This document shows positions 17,959 to 28,014 of a DNA stretch of 64,000 bases, piece after piece; the first letter of the stretch is position 1; the number at the start of each line of letters is the position of its first letter. The DNA is from Prochlorococcus sp. AG-347-M18 (GTDB lineage: Bacteria > Cyanobacteriota > Cyanobacteriia > PCC-6307 > Cyanobiaceae). The position numbers were made by a program, and so were the translations under genes. The stretch covers positions 62,001 through 126,000 of the forward strand of contig QCCT01000001.1 in the NCBI GenBank assembly GCA_003281165.1, given 5' to 3'. The notes under the pieces were generated by a model. That model did not search any database. It had not been told where the DNA came from and saw nothing but the letters and a program-made list of their open reading frames with translations.

Positions 17959-19134
17959 ATGGAATTACAACAAAAAACTAAAAGAGATACTAATGGACTA
18001 ATACCGCCTTATGGAGGGGATTTAAAAAATTTAATTATCAAAGATAAAACCCTTCAAAATGATCTAATCTCTAAAGCTACTTATGAGTTTGAATGTAGCG
18101 AGAGAAATGCATGCGATGTAGAACTTTTGATGGTTGGAGCTTTTTCTCCATTGGAAGGTTTTATGGATGAAAATAACTACAATTCGGTAATTAAAAATAA
18201 TAGAAATACAAACGGGTTGCTTTTTGGCTTGCCCATTGTATTTGATTCAAATAATGAAAAAGTAAAAGCTGGAGAGACAATATTACTTACTTATAAAAAA
18301 CAAAAAATAGCAGTTTTAGAAGTTAGCTCTAAATGGGAGCCTGACAAATCCTTAGAAGCTGAACTTTGTTATGGTACTAATTCTTTAGATCATCCTGCTG
18401 TTAAGATGATTTTTAACGAGAGAGGGAGATTTTATATAGGAGGAAGAGTTTATGGTTTCGAACTACCATTTAGAGAATTCCCCTGCAAAACCCCAAAAGA
18501 AGTTAGATCCACACTGCCATCAAATCATGATGTAGTTGCATTTCAATGCAGAAATCCAATTCATAGAGCACATTATGAATTATTTACTAATGCCTTACTT
18601 TCAGATAATGTCTCCTCTAACTCAGTTGTTTTAGTTCATCCAACTTGTGGGCCAACTCAACAAGATGATATCCCTGGAAAAGTAAGATATTTGACCTATA
18701 AAGAATTAGAAGAGGAAATATCTGATGAAAGAATAAAATGGGCTTTTTTACCTTATTCAATGCATATGGCAGGGCCAAGAGAAGCTCTTCAGCATATGAT
18801 AATCAGACGAAATTATGGATGCACCCACTTTATTATTGGTAGAGATATGGCTGGTTGTAAGTCTTCATCAACTGGTGAAGATTTTTATGGTCCATATGAT
18901 GCCCAGAATTTTGCAAATAAATGTGCAGATGAATTGATGATGCAAACTGTTCCTTCAAAAAATTTAGTTTACACGAAGGAAAAAGGGTATATAACTGCTG
19001 AAGAAGCGAAAGAATTTAATTATGAAATTATGAAACTTAGTGGTACTGAATTTAGAAAGAAATTGAGGAATGGCGAACCGATTCCCGAATGGTTTGCATT
19101 CAAAAGTGTAGTAGATGTTCTAAGACGCTCTTAA
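17959..19134 (+). CDS. sat: Sulfate adenylyltransferase (ATP sulfurylase)
   Basis: Sat makes adenosine 5'-phosphosulfate from ATP and sulfate, the entry to sulfate assimilation. The 391-residue protein shows the active-site motif QCRNPIHRAH at about residue 194 (QxRNP and HxxH), GRDMAG at about 294, and the final PEWF segment. No fused APS kinase is present. It starts 71 bases after the psbO stop, after the terminator, so it probably has its own promoter. Confidence 0.96.
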   Translation: MELQQKTKRDTNGLIPPYGGDLKNLIIKDKTLQNDLISKATYEFECSERNACDVELLMVGAFSPLEGFMDENNYNSVIKNNRNTNGLLFGLPIVFDSNNEKVKAGETILLTYKKQKIAVLEVSSKWEPDKSLEAELCYGTNSLDHPAVKMIFNERGRFYIGGRVYGFELPFREFPCKTPKEVRSTLPSNHDVVAFQCRNPIHRAHYELFTNALLSDNVSSNSVVLVHPTCGPTQQDDIPGKVRYLTYKELEEEISDERIKWAFLPYSMHMAGPREALQHMIIRRNYGCTHFIIGRDMAGCKSSSTGEDFYGPYDAQNFANKCADELMMQTVPSKNLVYTKEKGYITAEEAKEFNYEIMKLSGTEFRKKLRNGEPIPEWFAFKSVVDVLRRS

Positions 19135-19180
19135 TATTGTTTTATTATTAGTATTATAGGTTTATTAAGGATTTTTTATT

Positions 19181-21034
19181 GTGAACAAACGTTGGAGAAA
19201 CGTAGGGCTTTATGTCCTAGCTGTTATTACTGTAATTTTCATTGGTACTTCAGTTTTTGATAAACCTAGTACTGAAAGTTCTACAAAGACTTTAAGATAT
19301 AGTGATTTTATAGAGGCAGTTCAAGATAAAGAAATCAGTAGAGTCTTAATATCTCCAGATAATGCCACAGCTCAAGTTGTTGAAAATGATGGGAGCAGGT
19401 CTGAGGTCAATTTAGCCCCTGATAAAGATTTATTAAAAATTCTGACTGAGAATAATGTAGATATCGCTGTAACTCCTACAAAATTAGCCAATCCATGGCA
19501 ACAGGCTGTAAGTAGTTTAATTTTCCCAGTACTTTTAATTGGAGGCCTATTTTTTCTTTTCAGAAGATCCCAAAGTGGTAATGCTGGAGGTGGTAACCCC
19601 GCCATGAGTTTTGGCAAGAGTAAGGCTAGACTTCAAATGGAACCATCTACACAAGTAACCTTTTCAGATGTTGCTGGTGTAGAAGGTGCAAAATTAGAAC
19701 TCACAGAAGTTGTAGATTTTCTTAAGAGTCCAGATAGATTTACTGCAGTCGGAGCAAAAATTCCAAAAGGAGTTCTTCTTGTTGGTCCTCCTGGTACTGG
19801 AAAAACATTGTTAGCTAAAGCAGTAGCTGGAGAAGCAGGTGTACCTTTTTTCTCGATATCTGGTTCTGAATTTGTAGAGATGTTTGTTGGGGTTGGAGCT
19901 AGTAGAGTTAGAGATCTTTTTGAACAAGCTAAAAAGAATGCTCCTTGTATTGTGTTTATTGACGAAATAGATGCAGTTGGAAGACAAAGAGGAGCTGGTA
20001 TGGGCGGAGGAAATGATGAAAGAGAACAAACATTAAATCAACTCTTAACCGAAATGGATGGTTTCGAAGGTAATTCTGGAATAATAATAGTTGCTGCAAC
20101 CAACAGACCAGATGTTTTAGATTCAGCTTTAATGCGTCCTGGAAGATTCGATAGACAGGTAACAGTAGATCGACCAGATTATGCTGGAAGATTGCAGATA
20201 CTAAATGTTCACGCGAAAGATAAAACTCTTTCAAAAGATGTTGATTTAGATAAAGTTGCCAGAAGAACACCAGGATTTACTGGTGCAGATTTAGCTAATC
20301 TTTTAAATGAAGCAGCAATACTAGCAGCTAGAAAAGATTTAGATAAAGTAAGTAACGATGAAGTAGGTGATGCCATAGAAAGAGTTATGGCTGGCCCAGA
20401 AAAGAAAGATAGAGTTATGAGTGATAAGAAAAAAGAATTAGTTGCTTATCACGAAGCTGGTCATGCACTCGTTGGAGCATTAATGCCTGATTATGATCCA
20501 GTAGCAAAAGTCTCAATCATTCCAAGAGGTCAAGCTGGGGGTCTAACCTTCTTTACTCCAAGTGAAGAAAGAATGGAATCAGGTCTTTACTCTCGTTCTT
20601 ACCTTCAAAATCAAATGGCTGTAGCTCTCGGTGGAAGGGTTGCTGAAGAAATAGTCTATGGCGAAGAAGAGGTAACAACCGGAGCTTCAAATGATTTACA
20701 ACAAGTTGCCAATGTAGCAAGACAAATGATCACTAAATTCGGTATGAGTGAAAAAATAGGTCCAGTCGCTCTAGGACAATCTCAAGGTGGTATGTTTCTC
20801 GGAAGAGATATGAGTTCTACAAGAGACTTCTCTGAAGACACAGCCGCAACAATTGATGTAGAGGTTTCAGAACTTGTTGATGTTGCCTATAAGAGAGCTA
20901 CAAAAGTTTTAACAGATAATAGAACTGTTCTTGACGAAATGGCTCAAATGCTAATTGAAAGAGAAACTATAGACACTGAAGATATCCAAGACTTGCTCAA
21001 CCGCTCAGAAGTAAAAGTCGCAAACTATATTTAA
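19181..21034 (+). CDS. ftsH: ATP-dependent zinc metalloprotease FtsH
   Basis: FtsH degrades membrane proteins. In cyanobacteria, thylakoid FtsH complexes remove damaged D1 (PsbA). The 617-residue protein starts at GTG and has two membrane helices (about 5-23 and 110-127). The AAA module follows, with Walker A GPPGTGKT at 202-209, Walker [11 protein letters not shown] near 263, and an SRH arginine segment. The zinc protease site is HEAGH at 424-428. Its neighbours psbO and psbA are other photosystem II genes. Which FtsH paralogue this is cannot be decided alone. Confidence 0.97.
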   Translation: MNKRWRNVGLYVLAVITVIFIGTSVFDKPSTESSTKTLRYSDFIEAVQDKEISRVLISPDNATAQVVENDGSRSEVNLAPDKDLLKILTENNVDIAVTPTKLANPWQQAVSSLIFPVLLIGGLFFLFRRSQSGNAGGGNPAMSFGKSKARLQMEPSTQVTFSDVAGVEGAKLELTEVVDFLKSPDRFTAVGAKIPKGVLLVGPPGTGKTLLAKAVAGEAGVPFFSISGSEFVEMFVGVGASRVRDLFEQAKKNAPCIVFIDEIDAVGRQRGAGMGGGNDEREQTLNQLLTEMDGFEGNSGIIIVAATNRPDVLDSALMRPGRFDRQVTVDRPDYAGRLQILNVHAKDKTLSKDVDLDKVARRTPGFTGADLANLLNEAAILAARKDLDKVSNDEVGDAIERVMAGPEKKDRVMSDKKKELVAYHEAGHALVGALMPDYDPVAKVSIIPRGQAGGLTFFTPSEERMESGLYSRSYLQNQMAVALGGRVAEEIVYGEEEVTTGASNDLQQVANVARQMITKFGMSEKIGPVALGQSQGGMFLGRDMSSTRDFSEDTAATIDVEVSELVDVAYKRATKVLTDNRTVLDEMAQMLIERETIDTEDIQDLLNRSEVKVANYI

Positions 21035-21054
21035 CGCGGAATTTTAAATTTTTA

Positions 21055-21681
21055 ATGAATAATAAAGAAGATTCTTTTTCGGAGTACCTGAAAATTGAGT
21101 CTTTTTTTTTACTTATAAAACCTGAAGATAATATTTACTCAAATACCTCTATAAGAAATTCATTTTTTGAAGAATTAGAAAACTTAGTAAAATTAGGTTT
21201 AAAGAATATTGAAATAAGTTGGTCTAACAACGAAAATTGGTTCGATTTTGTATCCTACATCAAAATAAAATATCCAAGAATTAATTTAGGCTCTGCCTCC
21301 ATAGTTAATAAGCAATCAATAGAAGATTCTTTAAAAATTGGATTAAATTTTTCGATGATGAAATTTTGGGATAAAGATCTTTTCAAATATGCGAAGTCAA
21401 AAAATTATTTATTAATTCCAGGAATTAATAATTTAGAAGATCTTAAAGAAGCGATAGATTTAAATTGCAACATTATCAAAATTTACCCAATAAAATCTAA
21501 AGATAGTTCGATAAATATTCTCAAATATAAAAATATTGATTTCATTGCTGCTGGAGGACTATCAATCAATGATTTAAAAACTTATAAATCTCTAGGGTAT
21601 AAAGCAGTTGTAATTGGAGATAAAGCTATCAAAAATAAAAAATTTGATCCAAAAATATATGAATGGCTCAAAAATAATTAA
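21055..21681 (+). CDS. KDPG/KHG aldolase-like protein
   Basis: The 208-residue TIM-barrel protein resembles 2-keto-3-deoxy-6-phosphogluconate aldolase (Eda). A glutamate in the NIEISW strand corresponds to the catalytic Glu, the lysine in IIKIYPI to the Schiff-base Lys of the KFFP motif, and DFIAAGGLSINDL to the phosphate loop. The match is diverged, so the substrate is uncertain. A role in the Entner-Doudoroff route of cyanobacteria is possible. It follows ftsH by 20 bases. Confidence 0.7.
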   Translation: MNNKEDSFSEYLKIESFFLLIKPEDNIYSNTSIRNSFFEELENLVKLGLKNIEISWSNNENWFDFVSYIKIKYPRINLGSASIVNKQSIEDSLKIGLNFSMMKFWDKDLFKYAKSKNYLLIPGINNLEDLKEAIDLNCNIIKIYPIKSKDSSINILKYKNIDFIAAGGLSINDLKTYKSLGYKAVVIGDKAIKNKKFDPKIYEWLKNN

Positions 21682-21715
21682 GTTAAGGATAAATATAATT
21701 TATTCAACAAAGCTA

Positions 21716-22813
21716 CTACTTATTTATTAAGTCACATTGAGCATGATTTAGAAGCAAATGATCAACAAGTACTAAAGCTACCATAGCATCAACCATCGGA
21801 ACTGCTCTTGGTAGAACGCATGGATCGTGTCTCCCTTTTGCTTTCATAAGTACTTCTTTACCTTCAGCATTTACTGTTTTCTGTTCTTTCCCGATGGTTG
21901 CTGTAGGTTTAAAAGCTATCTTCATCTCGATATTTTCACCATTACTTATTCCTCCCTGTATACCTCCTGAATTATTTGATGTTGTTCTTAACTTACTAAT
22001 ATCATCAGACTTAATGAAGGCATCATTATGTTCGCTTCCTTTTAAATAAGTTCCAGAGAAACCTGAACCTATTTCAAAGCCTTTCGTGGCAGGCAAAGAC
22101 ATCAAGGCCTTTGCTAAATCAGCTTCTAATTTATCAAAAACAGGCATTCCAAGACCAGAGGGAACATTTCTTACTAAACATTCAATTACACCGCCGCAAG
22201 AGTCTCCTTGACGCTTTAATTCCTTAATTCTCTCGATCATTTCTGTTGATACCTTTTCATCGGGACATCTAACAATATTAGAATCTATTTCTTCGAGAGA
22301 AATCTTCTCTTTATTTATATCAGAATCAATATCATGTATACGCTTTACCCAAGAGAGTATTTCAGTGTTACAAATGGTTTTTAATAATTGTTTTGCTACA
22401 GCACCAGCAGCCACTCTCCCAATTGTTTCTCTAGCAGAGGCTCTTCCACCGCCAGAACTTGCCTGAATTCCATATTTCAGATGATATGTACCATCTGCAT
22501 GAGAAGGTCTAAATACCTGCTCCAAATTATTATAATCTCCTGGTCTTTGATCCTTATTTCTTACCAACATTGCTATTGGAGTTCCAAGTGTTAACCCTTC
22601 CTTTATCCCACTTAATATTTCAATTTTATCTTCTTCATTTCTGGGTGTTGTAATGTCACTTTGGCCAGGTCTGCGCCTATCTAATTCATTTTGTATCAGA
22701 TTTATATCTATTTTTAACTTAGGTGGACACCCATCAAGGATAACTCCTACTGCACCACCATGTGATTCTCCAAAAGTACTAACACGAAAAATTTTTCCAA
22801 AACTACTACTCAT
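21716..22813 (-). CDS. aroC: Chorismate synthase
   Basis: AroC makes chorismate, the branch point of aromatic amino acids, quinones and folate. The 365-residue protein has [20 protein letters not shown] at the N-terminus, the [14 protein letters not shown] block, and the family signature [19 protein letters not shown]. The C-terminal [16 protein letters not shown] segment is also conserved. It lies downstream of psbA on the same strand, but a terminator between them at 22870-22900 separates the transcripts. Confidence 0.97.
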   Translation of the reverse strand: MSSSFGKIFRVSTFGESHGGAVGVILDGCPPKLKIDINLIQNELDRRRPGQSDITTPRNEEDKIEILSGIKEGLTLGTPIAMLVRNKDQRPGDYNNLEQVFRPSHADGTYHLKYGIQASSGGGRASARETIGRVAAGAVAKQLLKTICNTEILSWVKRIHDIDSDINKEKISLEEIDSNIVRCPDEKVSTEMIERIKELKRQGDSCGGVIECLVRNVPSGLGMPVFDKLEADLAKALMSLPATKGFEIGSGFSGTYLKGSEHNDAFIKSDDISKLRTTSNNSGGIQGGISNGENIEMKIAFKPTATIGKEQKTVNAEGKEVLMKAKGRHDPCVLPRAVPMVDAMVALVLVDHLLLNHAQCDLINK

Positions 22814-22869
22814 AGAAATATCAAATGTTTTATCTATATATAAACATTAAATGAAACCAATTGGAAATT

Positions 22870-22900
22870 AAAAAAAAAAAAAGCCCCCAAAAGGAGGCTT
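22870..22900 (-). terminator. Rho-independent terminator of psbA
   Basis: On the minus strand, AAGCCTCC (22900-22893) pairs with GGGGGCTT (22888-22881) around TTTT with one mismatch, and is followed by a run of at least eleven T. It lies 21 bases after the psbA stop. Confidence 0.88.
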
Positions 22901-22921
22901 GTAAAATTAAGAACTTTAAGC

Positions 22922-24004
22922 TTAACCGATAGCTGGAGCTGAAAGAGCTACTGTTGTAGACTCAGCTGCTGCTAGATCAAGTGGGAAGTTGTGAGCGTTA
23001 CGCTCGTGCATTACTTCCATACCTAGGTTTGCTCTGTTAAGAACGTCACCCCATGTAGGAACAATCTTACCGTTTGCATCAACAACTGATTGGTTGAAGT
23101 TGAAACCGTTAAGGTTAAATGCCATTGTGCAGATACCCATTGAAGTTAACCATACACAAACAACTGGGAATACAGCTAGGAAGAAGTGAAGACTTCTGCT
23201 GTTGTTGAAACTTGCATATTGGAAGATCAAACGACCGAAGTAGCCATGAGCTGCAACGATGTTATATGTTTCTTCTTCTTGTCCGAACTTGTAACCATAG
23301 TTCTGAGACTCTGTCTCAGTTGTTTCTCTGATTAGAGATGAAGTAACAAGTGAACCGTGCATAGCTGAGAATAGAGATCCTCCGAACATACCAGCAACAC
23401 CAGCCATGTGGAATGGGTGCATAAGAATGTTGTGCTCTGCTTGGAAAACAAACATGAAGTTGAATGTTCCAGAGATACCTAGAGGCATTCCGTCAGAGAA
23501 TGAACCTTGACCGAATGGATATACAAGAAATACTGCGAAAGCTGCTGAAACTGGTGCAGAGTATGCAACACAGATCCAAGGACGCATACCTAAACGGTAT
23601 GAAAGCTCCCACTGTCTTCCCATGTATGCTGAGATACCGATTAGGAAGTGGAAAATTACAAGCTGGTAAGGACCACCGTTGTATAACCACTCATCTACAG
23701 TAGCTGCTTCCCAAATTGGGTAGAAGTGTAGACCAATAGCGTTAGATGAAGGAACAACTGCACCTGAGATGATGTTGTTTCCATATAGGAATGAACCAGC
23801 AACTGGCTCTCTAATTCCGTCGATGTCTACTGGTGGTGCTGCGATGAATGCAACGATGAAGCAAGCCGCTGCTGTAAGAAGGCATGGAATCATTAAGACG
23901 CCGAACCAACCAACATAAATTCTGTTGTTAGTTGATGTTACCCACTCACAAAACTGTGGCCAACCTTTTAACAGCGAAGTACGCTGCTGCTGAATAGTTG
24001 TCAT
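22922..24004 (-). CDS. psbA: Photosystem II D1 protein
   Basis: PsbA is the D1 reaction-centre subunit that ligates the Mn cluster, P680 chlorophylls, pheophytin and QB. The start at [10 protein letters not shown] gives 360 residues. An upstream in-frame TTG at 24070 would add 22 unrelated residues and is rejected. Visible landmarks are five membrane helices, the redox Tyr region, the QB-site His/Ser segment, and the C-terminal [10 protein letters not shown] with the cleaved extension [14 protein letters not shown]. The position in PYQLVIF corresponds to Gln130 of D1:1 forms. Codon use is richer in G and C than in its neighbours, as expected for high expression. Confidence 0.99.
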   Translation of the reverse strand: MTTIQQQRTSLLKGWPQFCEWVTSTNNRIYVGWFGVLMIPCLLTAAACFIVAFIAAPPVDIDGIREPVAGSFLYGNNIISGAVVPSSNAIGLHFYPIWEAATVDEWLYNGGPYQLVIFHFLIGISAYMGRQWELSYRLGMRPWICVAYSAPVSAAFAVFLVYPFGQGSFSDGMPLGISGTFNFMFVFQAEHNILMHPFHMAGVAGMFGGSLFSAMHGSLVTSSLIRETTETESQNYGYKFGQEEETYNIVAAHGYFGRLIFQYASFNNSRSLHFFLAVFPVVCVWLTSMGICTMAFNLNGFNFNQSVVDANGKIVPTWGDVLNRANLGMEVMHERNAHNFPLDLAAAESTTVALSAPAIG

Positions 24005-24019
24005 GAGTTCGTAAAGTAT

Positions 24020-24078
24020 GTCTCTAAAGTGAGACGTGTAAATAAAAACGGAAAATAAATTCCGCTCCAAAGATTTTA
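24020..24078 (-). promoter_or_regulatory. psbA leader: -10-like box and two 5' UTR hairpins
   Basis: A TAAAAT box (24078-24073, minus strand) precedes a leader of about 60 bases. Two perfect hairpins follow: CGGAA/TTCCG (24049-24064) at the likely mRNA 5' end, and GTCTC/GAGAC with loop ACTTTA (24020-24035), 15 bases before the start codon. No clear -35 box is seen. Cyanobacterial psbA leaders are known control points for mRNA stability and translation. The role of these stems is inferred. Confidence 0.45.
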
Positions 24079-24193
24079 GACCAAAATCGTTAAAAATGGG
24101 TAAATATTTTTTCTTTAAGTAAACTTATTTTTTGAAAAACAAGAGAAAAGAACTTCCATGCCTTAAGATTTTCTTTGTTATTGGGGATTCAAC

Positions 24194-24322
24194 TTGGTAA
24201 TAATCGAATGGCTTCTTAACGGAAAAAGATCTAGAGAGGTAGTTTCCTTAAGAGAGGCTAAGCATAGAAGACTGCAATTAGAAGCTTTTGGAGCTGTTAT
24301 TTATTGGAGTGAAAGAATTTAG
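24194..24322 (+). CDS. Small protein of 42 residues opposite psbA
   Basis: A TTG-initiated frame encodes 42 residues with well-balanced composition: VIIEWLLNGKRSREVVSLRE at the start and LEAFGAVIYWSERI at the end. It is richer in Arg, Leu and Trp than chance frames in this AT-rich DNA. GGGG lies a few bases upstream of the TTG. I recall similar short proteins in marine picocyanobacteria but no function. It is divergent from psbA. The remaining intergenic DNA (24323-24440) shows nothing I can name. Confidence 0.5.
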   Translation: MVIIEWLLNGKRSREVVSLREAKHRRLQLEAFGAVIYWSERI

Positions 24323-24440
24323 ATGTTTAAAGTTTAGAAATTAGGAAAAAAAATTGAAAGTATTAAATATTAAATAAACTTATCTATTAAATAAAAAATC
24401 CTTATTACTTTTCAGCGATTTATTGTTCCGGTTTCTTGAT

Positions 24441-25346
24441 TTAAAGACTTTCAAACTCTTGAACCCATAGTTTATTGGAACGAATCACTTCTTTTTTTGT
24501 GTAGCTCATGGCAATTTTTTTTTCCTTATAAGCTACTTCTCCAATAAAAACAGGCCAAATCAATTGATCTCCCTCATATTTGTGAATTATTCCTTGGCTA
24601 TCTAGAAATAATGGATCTCCTTTTTTAATCATTTTCCAATCTTGGTTTATTCTCTCAGGATGAATTAGGCCATCAATATCTCCTTTTTCATCTCTTGGAT
24701 AATCAATACTCCCTTGATGAACGTGAACAACTAATTCCTTTGGAAGTTCTATAAGGTTGTTTTTTAATTTATCTATCTCTTCCCTTAGGGAATTAATGAT
24801 TATAGAGAATCTATCTATAATTTTTGGATCATAAAAATTTTGTGCTACAGCTCCTATTTCAATAACTAGACCACATGGCCAAGCTTCTACAAGAAAGCCT
24901 GATTGAGCTTTATCTTTTTCGTGCAAATAAATAGGCAATCCAAATTTATTCTGCAGCAATGCGGCTAAACAAAAATCTTTGAATCTCCTCCCATACATAA
25001 CAATGCTAGTTCCCATATTTGCAGTAGTAGTATGCAAATCAATTGCAATTTGACAGGGTTTAGAGCCTTCAATTCCAAATTGATCTACTAAAAAATTGGC
25101 TCTATTAGTTTCATAAAAGCTATTCTTATGTTGATCAAAATTCTCACTTTCTTTAAAAGATCTATTTAAATCTACATCTATATATCTGCATCCTTTTTCA
25201 TAGGCAACAGGATTACCTATAATGTACTCATACTCAATACCATAATTTAAACTATTTCCCTCTCTATTAAATTGTTTAACCGCCCAAATAGGATTAATTT
25301 CATTCCCATGAGTGCCTGAAACGATAAGTATTCTTTGAACAGTCAT
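24441..25346 (-). CDS. Probable aspartoacylase (zinc carboxypeptidase-like)
   Basis: The 301-residue protein belongs to the aspartoacylase/succinylglutamate desuccinylase group of zinc hydrolases. The zinc-binding HGNE is in SGTHGNEINP at residues 11-20, the DVDLNRSF substrate loop is at about 58, the second zinc His is in DLHTTTANMG at about 103, and a catalytic Glu is in VIEIGAVAQ. Family members deacylate N-acetyl-aspartate. The natural substrate here is not known. It is divergent from the GST gene with a 23-base gap. Confidence 0.82.
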   Translation of the reverse strand: MTVQRILIVSGTHGNEINPIWAVKQFNREGNSLNYGIEYEYIIGNPVAYEKGCRYIDVDLNRSFKESENFDQHKNSFYETNRANFLVDQFGIEGSKPCQIAIDLHTTTANMGTSIVMYGRRFKDFCLAALLQNKFGLPIYLHEKDKAQSGFLVEAWPCGLVIEIGAVAQNFYDPKIIDRFSIIINSLREEIDKLKNNLIELPKELVVHVHQGSIDYPRDEKGDIDGLIHPERINQDWKMIKKGDPLFLDSQGIIHKYEGDQLIWPVFIGEVAYKEKKIAMSYTKKEVIRSNKLWVQEFESL

Positions 25347-25369
25347 TTTTTCTTTAAAAATAAAATTTT

Positions 25370-26314
25370 ATGCAAAATAAATACCTTATTAAGGCCTCCA
25401 AAAAATTCTGGCTTTGGTTTTGGACTCAACTTATGAATGGCTTCGCACCATCAGATTTACATGGTAATTATAAAAGGCCTAAGGGTATAACAATTGATAG
25501 TGAATACGATATTAATAATGAGAATCAACAAATTTATTTATTCGTAGGCAATTCTTGTCCATGGTGTCAAAGAACTTTACTTGTCCATGAAATAAAAAAT
25601 TTATCAAAAAAAGTTAAAGTAATTTTTTTAAAGGTAGATGTTGAGCATGGCGAATGGATTTTCAATACAAAGATTCAAGGATGTATAAGACTTTCAGACC
25701 TTTACAAAAAAGCTAATGAAAAGAAAATTTTTAGAGCGACATTACCTCTCTTAATTAGTCTTGCAAAAGATGAAGTAAATATTTTGTCCAATGAAAGTTC
25801 ACAGATTTTAAAACTACTCAATTCAATCAAAGGTGAATCGAAAGATCAAATATTAAGTATTAAAGATTGTAATCAAAAATTTTTAGATTTAATTAATAAC
25901 AGCATTAATGATGGCGTATATAAATGTGGTTTCGCCAGAAACCAGTCAGCTTACGAAAAAGCAAGTAAAAATCTTTTCGCATCCATAAATGAAGTTGAAA
26001 ATTTACTAGAGAAAAACAAAGGGGACTGGATATTTGGAGAGGAGTTAACCTACGCAGATATTTACCTTTTTCCAACGCTTATAAGATGGGAATTGATATA
26101 TAGCAAACTTTTCAAATGTACTGAAAAAGAAATATCAAGTTTTGAAAAGATTATTGAATGGAGATTAAAATTCTTTAACTTACCTAACATAAATAGAACA
26201 TGCTTCGACAACGAATGGAAAAAAGATTACTACAAAGCTTTATTCCCTCTAAACCCAAATCAACTTATCCCAGTTTTACCATCGCTAGAAGAAATCATGC
26301 GATTAGAGTCCTAA
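25370..26314 (+). CDS. Glutathione S-transferase-like protein
   Basis: The 314-residue protein has a thioredoxin-fold N-terminal part with the active site SCPWCQRT (about residues 62-69), then an all-helical GST C-terminal domain with the conserved EELTYADIYLFPTLIRW block near residue 223. Length and the CPWCQR motif resemble the larger omega/xi-like GSTs, which reduce glutathionyl adducts. The substrate is unknown. The N-terminal 55 residues are longer than in a minimal GST. Confidence 0.75.
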   Translation: MQNKYLIKASKKFWLWFWTQLMNGFAPSDLHGNYKRPKGITIDSEYDINNENQQIYLFVGNSCPWCQRTLLVHEIKNLSKKVKVIFLKVDVEHGEWIFNTKIQGCIRLSDLYKKANEKKIFRATLPLLISLAKDEVNILSNESSQILKLLNSIKGESKDQILSIKDCNQKFLDLINNSINDGVYKCGFARNQSAYEKASKNLFASINEVENLLEKNKGDWIFGEELTYADIYLFPTLIRWELIYSKLFKCTEKEISSFEKIIEWRLKFFNLPNINRTCFDNEWKKDYYKALFPLNPNQLIPVLPSLEEIMRLES

Positions 26315-26441
26315 AAAATAAATAAATCAATTTCAAAAAAATAATGATGTTGTAATGAACACTTATTTAGTTCATAGATAATGCAATTTCATTAGAAATT
26401 AACTATGTTATGTATGTCTACTAAAGTACGAAAAGCTTAAA

Positions 26442-26660
26442 ATGAAATCCATTGACGAACACATTCAAAAAGATCAATCGGAAATCGAATCTGCAAAAGC
26501 AGAGGGCAATCTTCCAAAGGTCAGACATTTAACTGAAGAGCTAAAAGAACTCGAAGATTATAAGGATCATCATCCAGAGGATAAACATGACCCTAATGCT
26601 TTGGAATTGTTCTGCGATGCCAACCCGGATGAACCAGAATGCCTTGTTTATGATGATTAA
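26442..26660 (+). CDS. cp12: CP12, Calvin-cycle redox regulator
   Basis: CP12 bridges GAPDH and phosphoribulokinase in the dark and so shuts down CO2 fixation. The 72-residue acidic protein ends with the conserved ELFCDANPDEPECLVYDD, giving a redox cysteine pair at 58 and 67. No cysteine exists in the first 57 residues, so the N-terminal disulfide loop seen in plant CP12 is absent. The middle is charged and helical. It is probably monocistronic, with a terminator at 26688-26717. Confidence 0.93.
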   Translation: MKSIDEHIQKDQSEIESAKAEGNLPKVRHLTEELKELEDYKDHHPEDKHDPNALELFCDANPDEPECLVYDD

Positions 26661-26687
26661 GTTTCTTTTGTATAGATAATCCACAAT

Positions 26688-26715
26688 AAAAAAGGGCTCT
26701 AAAAGCCCTTTTTTT
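26688..26715. terminator. Bidirectional terminator between cp12 and the convergent small gene
   Basis: AAAGGGCT (26691-26698) pairs with AGCCCTTT (26704-26711) around a five-base loop, flanked by an A-run on the left and a T-run on the right. It can therefore terminate transcripts from both directions. Confidence 0.85.
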
Positions 26716-26722
26716 GTTAATT

Positions 26723-26905
26723 CTAGTAATCTCTATTAAAGTCGGATGGACTTCCTGTAAGAGAACATACAACCGACTCTTCATTTTTCATTTCCTTGAC
26801 TTCTACAATTGGTCTTCCCATTTTCTTTAAAACCTCAATATCTTGAATGGTTTGACATCTAGCTATTATTTTTCCTTGTTGATCAAAGCAAGTATAGAAA
26901 TTCAT
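26723..26905 (-). CDS. Small conserved-type hypothetical protein, 60 residues
   Basis: The protein begins MNFYTCFDQQGKIIARCQTI and ends SDFNRDY. I do not recognise a family. It has three cysteines (about residues 6, 17 and 47), no membrane segment, and a short helix QDIEVLKKMGRP that could pack on strands. It faces cp12 across a shared terminator and lies 85 bases downstream of obg on the same strand. Confidence 0.6.
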   Translation of the reverse strand: MNFYTCFDQQGKIIARCQTIQDIEVLKKMGRPIVEVKEMKNEESVVCSLTGSPSDFNRDY

Positions 26906-26990
26906 ATTGTGTTTAAAGAAGTATCTTATTTATGACTAATTTTACTTATTAAATCAAGTGTTTTTTTTACAAAAAAATTTTTAATTTAAG

Positions 26991-27974
26991 TTAGATCCTT
27001 TTCCATACTTCAGAAAGCAGTGAAGATAAACCTTTTTTTAAAGATGAAGAAATAACTAAAACTTTCTTTTTAGATAAATCTTCTAACTTTTTTGAAATTA
27101 TTTTCAAATAATCATCATCTACCAGCTCCATTTTATTCAATACTATAATCCTCTCTTTATCTAAAAGACCTTTCCCATATTTTTTTAATTCCTGCTCAAT
27201 TATCTCAAAATCATGTAAAGGATTTTCTGCAATTGCATCAATCAAGTGAACAAGTATCTTCGTTCTTTGGATATGCCTTAAAAAATCATGCCCTAAACCT
27301 ACTCCATCAGCTGCCCCTGATATTAATCCAGGAATATCTGCAAAAAGGCAACCATTCCCATCTATTTTTCTTACTACACCTAAGTTAGGTATTAGAGTTG
27401 TGAAGGGATAATTTGCGATTTTTGGACGGGCAGAAGACACAACAGAAATCAAAGTACTTTTTCCAGCATTTGGAAGGCCTATAATACCAACTTCTGCAAG
27501 AAGTTTTAGTTCTAATTGAACCTCCCATATCTCACCATCTTTTCCTTCAGTGAATGATTCTGGGGCTCTATTTTGATTACTTAAATAGTAAGCATTACCA
27601 TGTCCACCTCTACCTCCAATGGCAATAGTTAAGCTCTGTTTATCTTGAGTTAAGTCTCCTAAAATAATACCGGTTTTAATATCCCTTATTTCTGTACCGC
27701 AGGGAACTTTAAGGATTGTATCCTCACCTGAAGCACCTGATCTCTTATTAGGACCTCCTTTGCATCCATCTTCAGCAATTATTTCACGTTTGAATTTGAA
27801 ATCTAATAATGTTTGAAGATTATTATCAGCCATCAAAATAACTGAGCCCCCTCTGCCACCATTTCCCCCCGAAGGTCCTCCAGCAGGAACGAATTTTTCT
27901 CTTCTAAATGAAACTATTCCATTTCCACCTTTTCCAGCTTTAAGAATAATGTTTGCTTGATCAATAAATTGCAC
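26991..27974 (-). CDS. obg: Obg/CgtA ribosome-assembly GTPase
   Basis: Obg acts in late assembly of the 50S subunit and in stress signalling. The 327-residue protein has the glycine-rich Obg fold (about 1-157, [12 protein letters not shown] and similar turns), then the GTPase domain with G1 GLPNAGKST at about 166, G3 DIPG at about 213, and G4 NKME at about 284. The C-terminal OCT domain of Bacillus Obg is absent. Upstream genes mutS2, VOC and hemB run on the same strand. Confidence 0.95.
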   Translation of the reverse strand: MQFIDQANIILKAGKGGNGIVSFRREKFVPAGGPSGGNGGRGGSVILMADNNLQTLLDFKFKREIIAEDGCKGGPNKRSGASGEDTILKVPCGTEIRDIKTGIILGDLTQDKQSLTIAIGGRGGHGNAYYLSNQNRAPESFTEGKDGEIWEVQLELKLLAEVGIIGLPNAGKSTLISVVSSARPKIANYPFTTLIPNLGVVRKIDGNGCLFADIPGLISGAADGVGLGHDFLRHIQRTKILVHLIDAIAENPLHDFEIIEQELKKYGKGLLDKERIIVLNKMELVDDDYLKIISKKLEDLSKKKVLVISSSLKKGLSSLLSEVWKRI

Positions 27975-28014
27975 TTAATACGCTTATTAAATTGTTTTCT
28001 AGGTATTTTAAATT

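Noticed and set aside
19372-20270. Several open frames on the strand opposite ftsH
   Set aside because: Their sequence is the biased complement of a well-conserved gene, with no protein-like motifs.
22922-24070. Longer psbA starting at TTG 24070
   Set aside because: The added 22 residues are unlike any D1 N-terminus and cover the leader hairpins. [10 protein letters not shown] at 24004 is the known start.
26416-26429. GTC-N8-TAC sequence before cp12 as an NtcA site
   Set aside because: It has one mismatch and is only about 13 bases from the start codon, leaving no room for a -10 box and start site.
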